NCBI GenBank assembly: GCA_030765065.1
Contig: CM060988.1
Location: forward strand, 174,447,065-174,511,064
Length of the DNA: 64,000 bases
Direction of reading: 5' to 3'
From: Deroplatys truncata
Taxonomy: Eukaryota; Arthropoda; Insecta; Mantodea; Mantidae
Under the pieces are notes generated by a model, which had not been told where the DNA came from, did not search any database, and saw only the letters and a program-made list of their open reading frames with translations. A program made the position numbers and the translations under genes. This document shows positions 1-11,076 of this stretch, in pieces. How positions within the stretch are numbered: position 1 is the stretch's first letter; each line of letters starts with the position of its first letter.

Positions 1-227
1 TGGTGATATAGGAAGACATAGACTTGCTTTGTTTATGAAAAGATGACACTGCCGTTTCTTTTTTATTTAATTAACACTCGTAGTATACAAACTGGTATTG
101 CCGCTGTAAAATACTGTCCACCGCTGTTAAACTATGGCGTGGATATGGCACGAAATATAACTATTCTTATTGTTGCTTTCAGAGTAGCGGATCTTAGGTG
201 TATTGCTAAAACTATTTTGATTCCCTG

Positions 228-394
228 TTTTGGCGCGATATCTCACACATCCTGCAGCATCTCTCCCTGACCACACATGACATAAACTGTCGAATAAAAC
301 GCAATGCTAAAATTCCATGATAAAACTGTTGACAATACTGTCTTTTTGGCGCGATATCTCACACATCCTGCAGCATCTCTCCCTGACTACACAT
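228..394. repeat. Direct repeat pair, 51 bp each
   Basis: Positions 228-278 and 344-394 are near-identical (one mismatch, TGACCACACAT against TGACTACACAT), with starts 116 bp apart. Each begins TTTTGGCGCGATATCTC. Similarity fades downstream, though both are soon followed by AAACTGTC. The pair lies just upstream of two ATTGGTCC motifs and a TATAAAT motif, as repeated upstream elements do in LTRs and some promoters, but no transcript unit can be tied to it. Flanks 1-227 and 395-929 show no recognisable gene. Confidence 0.85.
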
Positions 395-466
395 TACCAA
401 ACTGTCCCAATTTTCCCCAAACAGATCCATTTATAGTCTCAGGCTTCTGAGGCTGCTTCCTTTCCT

Positions 467-534
467 ATTGGTCCATTTTTAGCGCGACTCGAATAAACTT
501 TCAGGGATCTCATTGGTCCAAGTTTAATATAAAT
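467..534 (+). promoter_or_regulatory. Promoter-like cluster: two inverted CCAAT boxes and a TATA motif
   Basis: ATTGGTCC occurs at 467-474 and 512-519, and TATAAAT at 528-534. This is the order and spacing of a CCAAT/TATA promoter, with the 51-bp direct repeats upstream. Downstream sequence to about 780 holds only short ORFs without recognisable similarity. It could be a solo-LTR promoter, a promoter of an exon not visible here, or chance in AT-rich DNA. Confidence 0.3.
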
Positions 535-929
535 CGCTGCTTTTTCTACATTTACCGTTAGGTTGTCTGTCTCACTCACTTGGTCACGGCGAATTATCAA
601 ATAATGGGACAAAGGCTCTACACCCTCGCTGTAGGAATAATAGCACTGCGACCGAAGAGAGGTAATAAAACTAGGTTTTCTGCCTTCGAAAGCACTATTC
701 CTGTAGCTAAAACATTCCATCGTGGACAGTATTTTAACATAGCGCTTAAATTATTTACATTAAACCATTTATAACTCTACTAATATTAGTAACCTAGATA
801 GATACATAATGTTAAATCACCCTTCTTAAAATATACAAGCAGTATGAGAAAAAGATATTTACATAGTACGATTTAACATCAATAAAAGTTAATTAATAAA
901 TTATCTGTAATTACAGTTCTTGGGCTCGG

Positions 930-1237
930 CCTAGAGTTGCCGTTTCACGTTGAAATGTTTTCCACCAAGGAATTTCTTCAGACGAAGAAACAGATGAACG
1001 TCGCTTGTTGCCAAATCCGGACTGTAGGGAGGTTGGTCGTATTGTTCCCATCTAATGATGCGATGAGATCTTGAGTTTGTATGGCTGTGTGTGGTCGGGC
1101 ATTGTCACTCATTATTGTTCCCCAGAAACCTCACACAATTCCCGATGAATGTTTTCTGACGTAACATTACTCGCATTCAAAAAACGAATCACTGATCTGA
1201 CTTCACAAACGACGAGTCTTTCGATTGTTTTGAACAT
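930..1237 (-). pseudogene. Mariner-type transposase, internal deletion derivative
   Basis: Read on the minus strand, an ATG at 1237-1235 opens MFKTIERLVVCEVRSVIRFL and continues NASNVTSENIHRELCEVSG, the N-terminal helix-turn-helix of mariner-family transposases. It stops near 1110. The next bases, in another frame, encode SDNARPHTAIQTQDLI and then PPYSPDLATSDVHLF with a LKKFLGGKHF tail, the second and third catalytic blocks. The middle of the gene, with the first catalytic Asp, is missing. The join of HTH directly to the C-terminal catalytic half marks a non-autonomous deletion product. Terminal inverted repeats were not identified. Confidence 0.75.
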
Positions 1238-1558
1238 GTCGAAACGCTCTAACAATAGGAAGATGCAAAGTGATGATCGCTCACAGCTGCGTCTGGCTTC
1301 GTAATGAATGGAGGAAGTGATTGCGCAGGCTCAAAATCACGACTGCAGCGCTGTAGCGGCAAAATATTAAAAGGGTACTTTAAAAACACCCCTTGCACAT
1401 CGTGCAATAATTATTTTGTATCTTAACGATGCTGTAAGTTGCCAGGACCATATCAGCGCCACCGGTGTGCCGGAATTTCGTCTCGCAGATGTTCCTTTAC
1501 GTGCTAGTAAATATACTGATATGATGTTATTGCTTTTAAGCACACTAAAAAACCATCA

Positions 1559-1628
1559 GTCTGGGCAGGGTTTCAACCCGCGACCTAGGGGTCAAAGGCC
1601 AGCGGCTAATCAACTGAGGCGCCCAGAC
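1559..1628 (-). repeat. tRNA-like sequence (tRNA-derived SINE head or pseudo-tRNA)
   Basis: The minus strand starts GTCTGGGC and ends GCCCAGAC, a perfect 8-bp acceptor-like stem around 70 nt. It contains a possible T arm (GCGGG, loop TTGAAAC, CCTGC). The T loop is not the canonical TTCRANY and no clean D stem forms, so a functional tRNA is unlikely. No discriminator or CCA is seen. Sequence between here and the repeat starting at 2019 has no convincing gene. Confidence 0.45.
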
Positions 1629-2018
1629 CGAATCGGCAGCGAAGAACATCCAGTCAACTACAGCGTGCCATCATTACATACAAATAAAAGAAAGGATGTT
1701 TAATGACCCTCCAGCGGACCGGAGACGGGGATCAACAACCAGTGCTCTTCTTCTTGGTCTCAGCTCCTTTCTTCGCCTACAGCACGACCAGTGAATCCAG
1801 GTCAGAGGCAACACTTGCACCATCACGATCAACATCTGCAGTAAACTCCAGGTCAAATCAATACACCTACTCGCAAGCTGTGCGCCAAGGTCAAAACCAA
1901 CGTCTGAAAGAACCTTTCAGATTCTGCAGCATCTTCTCCAATCACTAATCCACTTCTAACCCCACAAGTACCAACAATTCTTCAAGAATTTTGGTCATTT
2001 GAGTAAACTGACCTGTTC

Positions 2019-2801
2019 ACTTTCTCTACCACATACATATTAGGTAGAGAGTATTGCATTCCATACAAAAATTCGATACCGAGATTTCACCGGAAATACA
2101 TGTTTTGAGGCAGCCTGAATCCAAGAAAGGATTGTGTATATGCGTATGCGAGCGCCTGTGAACAGCATAACTCAAAAACGAAATGTCAGATAAATACCAA
2201 ATTTGGTATTTAGGTTCACTATCCTCCAAAGACGAGACACAAATACTCTCAAGAAAATCCCCTACCCCAAACTACCCTTTACATGGAACATTTTTTGAAA
2301 TTACCATATACTAAAGATATTCACATGACAAATGAAATGTACGTATATCTTGACTTCTTCGGAAAAGCTCATCTTAATTTGGAATCTTGTATAACTGGTA
2401 AATGCTTAGTAATAGACGAAAACGTACTACACAAAAAATGTAATATCTTTAAAACACACAATTCATTCCGAATAATATTTGTTATAGCCACAGCAAATTT
2501 CGAGATATTTCCGCTATTAATGGTTCCAATTGTTAAATACTTAACCATTGTTTAGGTCCTGTCGATTTTCAGTTGTTTCTCGGGATGTTATAGAAAGAAT
2601 ATGGAATTTTAAGGCAAGCGTATAGCGTGCAGTTCTAAACTGTCTATTGTTATTCCTTCTGTATCTATAACAAAATGTGTCCGGAAAGGTTTATCTCGGT
2701 TAAAATCAAGTAGACAGGTAAATAAACTTTGGTGACAATAATTTGTATACCTACTAATAAGCCATAGAAAGTAAAAAAGTCATGTGAATGTAACACATCA
2801 G
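2019..2801 (-). mobile_element. HLE copy 1, subfamily B
   Basis: The 3' terminus (ACTTTCTCTACC on the plus strand) is at 2019 and the 5' terminus (GTAACACATCAG) ends at 2801. The 5' half is the B type, with a CTATTGTTATTCC block and CGAAATGTG-like sequence. It is diverged and has no microsatellite. Confidence 0.75.
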
Positions 2802-2816
2802 CTGTAATATCTTTTA

Positions 2817-2954
2817 TTTTCTCTACTACTACTACTTGCAGTAAATAGGGAAAGTATTGAATTCCACCCAAAAATTAGATGTCAAGATTTCACCGCAAAT
2901 ACATGTTTTGAATCCCCTTGAACCCTAAAAGCAACTCTTAGTAAAAGGTCTGCA

Positions 2955-2997
<43 letters not shown>

Positions 2998-3370
2998 TGG
3001 GAACACAATAATTCGAAAATGAAAAGTGTGTTGAATACTAAATATGGTGCTTACGTTCACGGCCTTCTAAGGAAGCGACACATCCAACCCAAACATCCCT
3101 TAAGTGGAAACCTGATTGTTGTTTTCTATTTTCTCTGATTAAAGTACCATATATTTAAGCTATTTTCATGACAAATAAAGTGTATATCCTGAGTTTTCTG
3201 CGAATAGCCTGTGAAGTCCCCTTCATTGTGAATGACTTTTGGATAATTGGTAAACCTTAACAGAAGGACAAAATGTTACTGCACAAAAAATGTACATCTC
3301 GTTAAAGTACACAATTTATGTTTTAATAAAAACCATTGTGCATTAACCATTTCCGATATTGTATTCTTTA
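2817..3370 (-). mobile_element. HLE copy 2, 5'-truncated, with (TG)n
   Basis: It begins at the 3' terminus only 15 bp after copy 1 ends and fades near 3370. The internal CA/TG tract is expanded to about 39 bp (2958-2996). Confidence 0.7.
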
Positions 3371-3419
3371 TTATAGAGTTTCTTTTTTTAATTTCTCTAT
3401 TAGCACTCCGGGACCCCTA

Positions 3420-3668
3420 AGGCGTATGGATACTTCCAGAAACCGGGTCCGTCAGCGGTCCGACCAATGCTAAGTAGAAACCTTTACAAAGCGCACCTCC
3501 ACCGTCCAGTCGCAACACACTCAACGCCGTCGTCTGGTCCTACAGGAAATTAAATGGTAGAAGAGGAACAACCCCCCAGCATTCGCCTACCGACCTGGGA
3601 ATACTACGAGAAAATCCATGATCAGATAGGCCGGCCTGAAGGGAATCGAACCAGATGTCTCCCGAATG
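3420..3668 (-). repeat. tRNA-derived SINE-like repeat (type S1), degraded
   Basis: The minus strand carries a box-B-like TGGTTCGATTCCC at about 3640-3652. The arrangement of CATTCG, CGACCTGGGAA and box B resembles the repeats ending at 5640 and 62010. The boundaries are approximate. Confidence 0.4.
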
Positions 3669-3673
3669 TGACT

Positions 3674-3807
3674 GGCCCCGTAGCTCAGTCAGTACAGCAC
3701 CTGCCTGCGGAAGGAGGGGTCCCGGTTCGATTACCGGCTGAGAGGTGGGAATTTTTCTCTAACCAAGGTTATTCCGCTATCCTTCTCAGAGCATGAAAGA
3801 GTGTGTT

Positions 3808-3838
<31 letters not shown>

Positions 3839-3840
3839 TC
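3674..3840 (+). repeat. tRNA-derived SINE with (TG)n tail
   Basis: Plus-strand GGCCCCGTAGCTCAGTCAGT (box A), followed about 45 nt later by GGTTCGATTACC (box B), makes a clear RNA polymerase III type-2 promoter. A non-tRNA body follows, then a TG tract at about 3811-3836. The body and tail indicate a SINE rather than a working tRNA gene. Confidence 0.6.
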
Positions 3841-3980
3841 TTATGTATAAAATAGCTAAAAAATAAACAGAAATCCAATGACAACGGTATACGAGTTAAC
3901 ACCAATAAGTCCAAAGGTAAAAGGCCGCCCTTATAGCCATTTCAGTTAAAGGTGGGATAAATGGAAAAATAACAAAAAAG

Positions 3981-4682
3981 ATACTGGTCTATTTCATTCA
4001 CATGAACTTCTCCAAGCTTTATCGTTTATTAGTGGGTGTACAAATTATTCTTACCTGCGCTTATTTTCCTAACCACTTCATTAGCGATGGTTAAATGTTT
4101 TAAGAACTGGACGGTATATGCTGGCCTTAAAATTCCATAGTTTCCATGCAATCGGTGAATCAACTGAATTTTGACAGGACTTTAAAGAATGACCAAGTAA
4201 GGGACACTTAGAACCATTAATAACGTTGACATAAATTGTGTGTTTTAAAGAGATCTATATTTCAGCTGTGGTACATTTTCGTCTATCGCTTACAAAAGCG
4301 ATACAAAATGACAAGAGCGTACAAAATGACCTTACGAATGAAGAAGACTTCACAAATCGAAGATAATAGAGTTTATTTGTCATTTAAGTATCTTTAATAT
4401 ATAGTATTTTAATCAAAATCGTTAAGACATTTTTGAGAAAATAAAAAAAATTCAAAACTTTTCCATGTAAAGCGTAGTGGGTAGGGGGATTTTCATGAAA
4501 ATCTTTGTGTCGCATCTTTGGAAGGTACTGAACTTAAATTCCAAGTTTAATATTTATCTGACTTATGCTGTTCACAGATACGCACACTCAGGCAAGGACC
4601 TCAAAATTCGTTGAAATCTTGGTGTAAAATTTTTGGGTGGAATACAATACTTCTCTACCTATTATGTATGTGGTAGAGAAAG
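3981..4682 (+). mobile_element. HLE copy 3, subfamily B
   Basis: It opens with a decayed TTCATTCACATGAACTTC terminus and ends TGTGGTAGAGAAAG at 4682. The following 4690-5150 region holds no recognisable gene. Confidence 0.7.
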
Positions 4683-5159
4683 AAAAAATGGGAGCCTCTC
4701 GCGTTGCCGCCTGGCCATCTCGGTCGGTAATAGTGTGATACTCTCATATACAAGTTTTACAGTAGGGCCCTTCAAGGCCGATAGACCGAGTAATCTCCAT
4801 ATGATGATTCACACTCGATACAGGAAAGCAATTTTTCACACCTCGCATCCAACACAGTCATGGTAATAGATTAGGTTCTAATACTGCTGGATGACGGTTA
4901 TTATATATGCTGGTTGCTTTCTAACTATCCTCTTTAACCTCGACGCTATCTGCAGAATAAAACGGGAGGTCGATTTGATCGATTTTGGGTTACGGGGTCC
5001 CATCTATTTTCTTTTTCAAGGGACATCGAAAACAGCTTGTGAATTAGATGGCCAAATTTCCAATATTGACTTGTTGCTTCCAATCAAATGACTAAGTTAT
5101 GAGATCCACAGAACCACACATTTTGGTGCCCAAACTGAAAGTTTTTCTTTTGCCTGATT

Positions 5160-5640
5160 ATCGGAAGGGACTTGTATCTATGCCCCACAAAGACCCCCGG
5201 GAAGGAGGAGAAGGTGAGAGGAGACGTTGGGCGGCCGGAACCAGAGTGTTGGCAGAGCTATGACAGGATCCCTGCAGTTTCCAGATTGAGACGCCCAAGC
5301 AGTCGAACCGGAGACCGGAGACTTCCGCGAGTGTCCAAAACCCTGCTCCGAATGAGCGCTCCGTATCAGCCGAAAGCCAAGGATGGAGAAAGTTCGACAG
5401 GGAGGATCCTTTTCCCCTGCCACGCCGCACCGAAACACCATCGCCGACACTTCCAACCCTGAAACAGATGAACGAAATGCAGAGACAGGAAAATCGGGGG
5501 CTGAAAGAAACCGCTGCAGCATTCGCCCGACAATCCGGGAAAACTCTCATAGGTTAGAATCGATGCTGGCCGGAACTCATACCCAGGACCTACCGAATCG
5601 AGTTGTGTGCGTTACCGCGACGCCACCTCCCTCGGTATTA
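5160..5640 (-). repeat. GC-rich dispersed repeat (S1-type, SINE-like)
   Basis: A block at about 5358-5460, containing GGAGAAAGTTC, GCCACGCCGCACCGAAACAC and CATCGCCGA, recurs at 61744-61845. Both copies are followed about 100 bp on by a decayed CATTCG/GGGAAAA segment. The overlapping ORFs on both strands (up to 130 codons) are composition artefacts of this GC-rich repeat and show no family motif. Confidence 0.55.
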
Positions 5641-5693
5641 TTATGAAGGTTAGTATAGGGCACTTTTGTTACTAATTACTTCCTGTACTATAA

Positions 5694-6450
5694 TTCTAAG
5701 ATTTCATGGGAAATACATGTTTTGAGGCCCCGTGTATAAAAAAGCGTTTTTAGAAAAAGATCCGTGTGTCTGTCTGTATGTGAACAGCATAACTCCAAAA
5801 CGAAAAGTCCGATAAACATCCAACTTAGTATTTAGTTTCAGTATCCTTAAACGATGGACACGAAGCCTTTCAAGAAACTCCTCCCACTCCAGACAACCCT
5901 TTACATGGAACATTTATCGAAAATTTTGATTTTCTCAAAATGGCTCTAACGATTTTGATTAAAGTGTCATATGTTTAAGATATTTTCATAAAAAATAAAA
6001 CATATATCTTGAATTTTCTGGGAATGTCCCCAAAAGTCTTCTTCATTCCGAATGACTTTTGCACAACTGGTAAACCGTAAGAGATACCCAAAATTTTACT
6101 ATACAATAAATGCAGATCTTGTTAAAACACACAATTTATGTTATATGCACTTTTTTGCTGCCACAACCATTTCCGAGATATTCCTTGTTATTAGTTTGAA
6201 TTTTCCAGTACTTATACTTTTTCTGAAATAGGAATTCGTTATTCATTTTTTGCCCTGGTAATACAAAGAGAATGCAATACTCCACATAGCAACCAGCTCT
6301 TAAAATATTTGACTATCACTTAAAGCCTAGCAATTCCCCTTGCATCAGTTTCTGCAAATGCTTATTTCGATTAACAGAGTAGGTGGAGAATAAGCGTTTA
6401 AAAATAGTTTGTGCAACAGTGGAGAAGGTCATGTGAGTGTAACACATCTG
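5694..6450 (-). mobile_element. HLE copy 4, subfamily A, 3' terminus missing
   Basis: It starts inside the element (AGATTTCATGGGAAATACATG) and runs to an intact 5' terminus (GTGAGTGTAACACATCTG) at 6450. Confidence 0.75.
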
Positions 6451-7164
6451 TTCTTGTTTATCTACTTCTTTAGAAAAACGTATGCTTTTAAATCAAGTGA
6501 GATGAAACTAATTGGTTATTCATGCATAATCCTGTTATTATGAACACTATACTTGTTTTCTCTGCACTAGTTACTCTACTTTTCTTTGCAGCTCCTAAAA
6601 TACACGTCTGAGAGGAGTTTTCAGATACTTTTCACAATATATATCGAAAATTAAATTATATTTGTCTAGCGGATTTCCTCTTCAAAGCCAAATTTAAATT
6701 GTATAAACATTTACTAGATAACCGTGTGAATATTTCGCACAACATAAATATATAAACCATAAATTGACATGTAGCCCTAGTCCAATCCAAGTTACATTTT
6801 ATATACGTTACAACTGTGTTGTATAATAGAAAAGGTGTAGTGTTAAAGAGAATGGCAAAATTTTTATATAAATGCTTGACAAAGAAAGGAGGAGATATAT
6901 TGAGAAGTTGTATGGTACAACAAAGTATGAAAAATGAGATTAGTTAGAGAGCAGGATTAAAGAAAGTGTTATAAGATAGAGGAATGAAAGATACATGTTT
7001 ACAAGGGTAAAGGACATTCCAGGTATTTGGAAATAAGTGACAGAAAGGGTGGAGGATATTGAAAGGCAGGAGATATGTGGATGTATGAAAAGCAAAACGT
7101 TTTTGAATTTTTCAGGAAAATAACAAGGGAATGGAGTAGACAAAGGTATATAGAGCAGTGTGAG
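6451..7164. other. AT-rich spacer, nothing recognised
   Basis: Only short ORFs are present (up to about 67 codons), without family motifs. No tRNA-like or terminal repeat signals were seen. Confidence 0.5.
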
Positions 7165-8148
7165 GCAGTATCTTTAACACTTAAATGATTTCAGTCAAAT
7201 TATATAATATATAAATTCAATAACAGCCCGCCTTAAAGTAATATGTGTATGTAACTATATATAAAAAGTGTATATTACAGTCATTGTATGTGCTTATATT
7301 ATTGTATCCATGTGTAATAATGTTATGTGAATGTATTACGTAATTTAATAATGCAGGAGCTGTGAGAATAATAGGTTAAAGGTTGCTAACAATGAGGTAA
7401 CAATGAGGTAACCTTGAGACAATAATGAATTAGAAACTTTAAATGTTACTTGTGATTCTTGTAAGCAATAATATAATTTTAGTGACAGTTTATAAAAATA
7501 GCCAATCAACAACCAGAAAAAGCTTTAGTTAAATGAAGGTATTCTATTGGACTAGGATTAGCCAATCAGAAATTGAAAAGGAGAAAAATTTACAAATTCA
7601 GAAGTCAGTTACTAGTAGGCCGTGTTCCTAACCAGACGTGAGACACGTCCTCGAGAAATTTTACACATATTTTGTGTCAGACAAAAAATAGTTTACGTGT
7701 TAAAAAGTTCAAGTAATTAATTAAAGTAATCTCACAGCTCTCTATATCAGTGAAGTGTTATTTAAAATCCTATCAAGCATTAATAAAAGGAGAGAAGTAA
7801 AATTATAATGTGTGTAAGCCTACATTCTTAGTCGTACCACAACCCTGCCAAGACATTCATGTCTCTAACAATAATACTGACGCAGCCGAGGCAAACATAA
7901 ATATATAATATTTAAAGAAACAGTCAAATTACAAGGTTAATATTTTTTAAACTTGGGGCGAAGGCCACCGGAAACTGTTTACCATACGTGCGGTTGCAAC
8001 TACTTCAAGTTCGGCTCCCCAACAGTTGAAATGTAATACAACTCCTTCAATACAAACTACTTCAAATTGACGCCCAAAGCGTGGTGCAAATAACGTAAAG
8101 ATACTATATCCTTGAAACTGGCTTTCCATATGTAGCAGCAACAAACAA
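7165..8148 (+). mobile_element. R2 repeat copy a
   Basis: It begins TGTGAGGCAGTATC, matching the R2 terminus, and runs into a tail with CAACTACTTCAAGTTCGG and TACTTCAAATTGACG. The inner module (about 7357-7740) is bounded by GAGCTGTGAGA and TCTCACAGCTC. That module contains TATAAAA, two CCAATCA boxes and a downstream AATAAAAG, so it looks promoter- or LTR-like. The 3' limit is approximate. Confidence 0.7.
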
Positions 8149-8306
8149 CCTTCAAGTGTAATAAAGAAAAAGAAGGGTTAGTTTGTATGAAAACGGGAAC
8201 GATATTCTTAAGTGACTTAAGAGATAATGATAAAGTAATGTGTAAATTTTGTGATGCTGATGAAAGTGTAGATAATAATCTAACTAAATGTGAGGTTTTT
8301 AAAAAA

Positions 8307-9130
8307 TCTGATGATACATTCACATGACTTTCTCTACCATCTATCTTTATTAATGTGTATACAAACTATTCTTACTAAAGCTTATTTTTCTATCTGCTAT
8401 ATTTAATCTAAATAAACCTTTCAAAAATAGCTTCATTACACATTTCGTTATAAATACAAGGAGAACAGCGATAGTCAAATGTTTAAGAACTGGACCCTAT
8501 ATGCTGGTCTTAACATTCCATACTTTTTCCATGACATCGCGAAAAACAACTGAAAATCTATGACTTAAAAAAATGACTTGTATTCAACAATTCGAATTTT
8601 AATAATATTGGCTATCTTGGAAACCTATTTTAAGTAAATTGTGTGGTTTAAAGAGATCTATATTTTTTGTGTGGTACGTTTTCGTCTATCGCTTAACGTT
8701 TGATAGTTATAAAACATTATACAAAATTCCTTCCGAATGAAGAGGACTTTACAGGCTATTCCCAGAAAATCCAAGATATATGTTTTATTTTTCATGTACA
8801 TATCTTTAATATATGGTATTTTAATCAAAATCGTTAGTCATTTTTTAAAAAAATAAAAAATTTTCAAAAAATAATCCAATGCAAAGGGTAGTTGGATGTG
8901 GGAGAATTTTCTTGAAAATCTTCGTGTCGTATCCTTGGAAGATACTAAACTCAAATACCAAGTTTGGTATTTATCCGACTTTTCGTTTTTGAGTTGCGCA
9001 ACATGTTTCCAAAAATGCTTTATTTGGACTCAGGGCCCCTCAAAACATATATTTCCGGTGAAATTCGGTATCGAATTTTTTTGGGTGGAATGTAACACTT
9101 CCCCTACTAACTATACTTTGTAGAGAAAGT
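8307..9130 (+). mobile_element. HLE copy 5, subfamily B, near full length
   Basis: It begins TCTGATGATACATTCACATGA after a run of A and ends TTTGTAGAGAAAGT at 9130, followed by AAAAA. The 5' half carries the B-type TATCTTTATTAATGTG block. The CA tract is absent. Confidence 0.8.
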
Positions 9131-9599
9131 AAAAACGGAAACACAAAATCTGGAACAGGAAGCGGAACAATATGGGGAGTAATTTAGTTGCATTTAAAAT
9201 TTAAAGAGCAAGCAGGAAGAAAAAAACTCAAGGAGTAGAGGAGGGAGAGGGAGGGGAGACAAGAGAAAATGAATTGTACTGAGGCTTTAGCAAAGGGAAG
9301 TAAATGTTGCACAGCAGTGCTGAAGGCCAGGGAGCCATATTGTCTTGCAACACAAAGGAAGGTACCAGGTATGTACATATTTAAGTAGGGATACGGTGAA
9401 TAAATTTATCAGAATATTGTAAATTGTAAGCTGGATGGTACAATAAAACTAAACCTAAACTTGTAAATCTGTGAGATACTCTATTTACTTTTAACGTTAG
9501 CATTAACTTAGGTGATGTACGGGCACTCCCGATCCATTACAATAAATGTACAAAGTGTAATATAGATGTCTCATAGATAATGTGGGTTTTCAAGCAAAA
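9131..9599. other. Spacer, nothing recognised
   Basis: AT-rich sequence with a purine-rich stretch near 9210-9270. There is no supported gene. Confidence 0.45.
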
Positions 9600-10070
9600 C
9601 TTTATTTGAAATGTTTTCTGACAAGAAATTAAACTACTCTTCAAAGCAGAGACCATCAGAGAGGTTTATTATCCCGCGACGGCATCAGTCTCTGGATTTT
9701 AATGGGAAGAATTCGGTGAGACCTACTTCCACAGCTTCAAAGTTTTCAAAATTTCTTCCACACAATAAATGGGCCATGGATCGAAACAGATGGTAATCTG
9801 AAGACACAAGATTAGAACTGTATGCTGGGTGTGGTAGCAATTCAACTCCTTCCAATTCCTGAATTTTTGTCATGGTTGTTCTTGGAGTAGGGGTGTTGCA
9901 TTGTTCTGCTGCAAGATAACTCTATTTCGGTATCTCTGTCTCAAAATTCATCAACTCGCCCCAGTTGTTGACAATAAAGATCCGCATTGACTGCATGCCC
10001 GTTTGGAACAATCTCCCAGTAAATCACTCCTTCAAAATTCCACCAAAATACACATTACATTGGGGTTGAA

Positions 10071-10077
<7 letters not shown>

Positions 10078-10110
<33 letters not shown>
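10078..10110. repeat. (TA)n microsatellite
   Basis: An uninterrupted AT/TA tract directly abuts the left TIR of the nested element. A shorter TA tract abuts the right TIR near 11078-11090, so the element lies inside what was probably one TA run. Confidence 0.9.
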
Positions 10111-10112
<2 letters not shown>

Positions 10113-11076
10113 TGTTTCAGAAATACTTTTACAAACTTCGGGTATGGGTTCCTCACACCAAAAGAAGGAAAAATGTTCATATGAACATATGTCCCATAAT
10201 CCTTGGTTTTCGCGTTATTCCTGTCGCAATGAAAGTGTGAGTTCAACGGCCTTCGGGTCCAACCTCAAAACTTCATGTCTCTATGCATTCATAGAAGGCG
10301 TTGATCCATTGTACTACATACGGTAGATGGTGAAGTGTTGCCATGGAGACTTCTTTACGTGTGTCATTTGTCATTAGTCTGTCTTCAACGTTTCAATTGT
10401 GTACATGTAGTGAGTTAACTGCACGTGTTACGTTCCACCATATTCATTTCGTGAACAGGCAGACCTAATTTATATGTATGGTCGCGAATGGTAATGGACG
10501 TGAGGCTGCACGGCTCTATCAGATGGAGTTTCTAGACCGAAGACAACCGAGTCATCCAACCTTTGTCGCTGTTTATCGTCGCCTTGCTGATAAATGTGAT
10601 AAAGCCTGGCTCCAGCACATTTTAGTCGCATTGCTCAAGATGCACTGGTATTTACCATGACCAATGGATAGGCAGAAGAGGAACAGTTGCATGGCCTGCA
10701 CGTTCTCCCGACCTCAATCCTGTGGATTTTTACCTCTGGGGACATCTTAAATCATTGGTTTATGGAGCAGCCATCCCGGATGCAGAAACACTTCATCGAC
10801 GTGTCATGGAAGCCTGCGAAACCATTCGACACCATCCCGGAGTTTTTGACAGGGTGCGACATTCCATGATTCGACGAGTACAGGCATGCATAGAAGCAAG
10901 AGGAGGACATTTCGAGCATTTTTATGAATTTTGTGTGTTATAAGTGTACCACTGTGTTGAACACCTAACGAGAAAACAAAGGATTATGGGACATATGTTC
11001 ATATGAACTTTTTTTCCTTCTTGTGGTGTAAGGAACCCATACCCGAAGTTTGTAAAAGTATTCTGGAACATCCTGT
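10111..11076 (+). mobile_element. Long-TIR Tc1/mariner-like element with broken transposase
   Basis: Left (10111-10218) and right (about 10970-11076) ends are inverted repeats of about 105 bp. Both contain ACAAACTTCGGGTATGGGTT and TTCATATGAACATATGTCCC. Between them the plus strand reads LIYMYGR (frameshift) NGNGREAARLYQMEFLDRR, an N-terminal HTH of the DUF4817-like type. A deletion follows, then VAWPARSPDLNPVDFYLWGH and LKSLVYGAAIPDAETLHRRV, the third catalytic Asp region and C terminus, ending with stop TAA near 10940. The first and second catalytic blocks are deleted, so it is non-autonomous. Confidence 0.85.

Noticed and set aside
1703..1948. 81-codon ORF with YTYSQAVRQGQNQ, vaguely like a LINE ORF1 tail
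   Set aside because: The resemblance rests on a few residues and low-complexity Ser/Gln; no zinc knuckle or second segment was found.
2019..2801. HLE read as a TIR-type MITE
   Set aside because: The inverted 12-mer is at the terminus on one side and about 25 bp inside on the other, and no consistent target duplication is seen at two reconstructable junctions. TIR-MITE is therefore less likely, though not excluded.
3674..3745. Functional tRNA gene
   Set aside because: Boxes A and B are good, but the acceptor arms do not pair and a SINE-like body and TG tail follow; the same reasoning applies at 51730, 57490 and 62040.
5158..5550. 130-codon minus ORF and a 96-codon plus ORF
   Set aside because: They lie in a GC-rich dispersed repeat whose core recurs near 61.8 kb, where the frames are not maintained.
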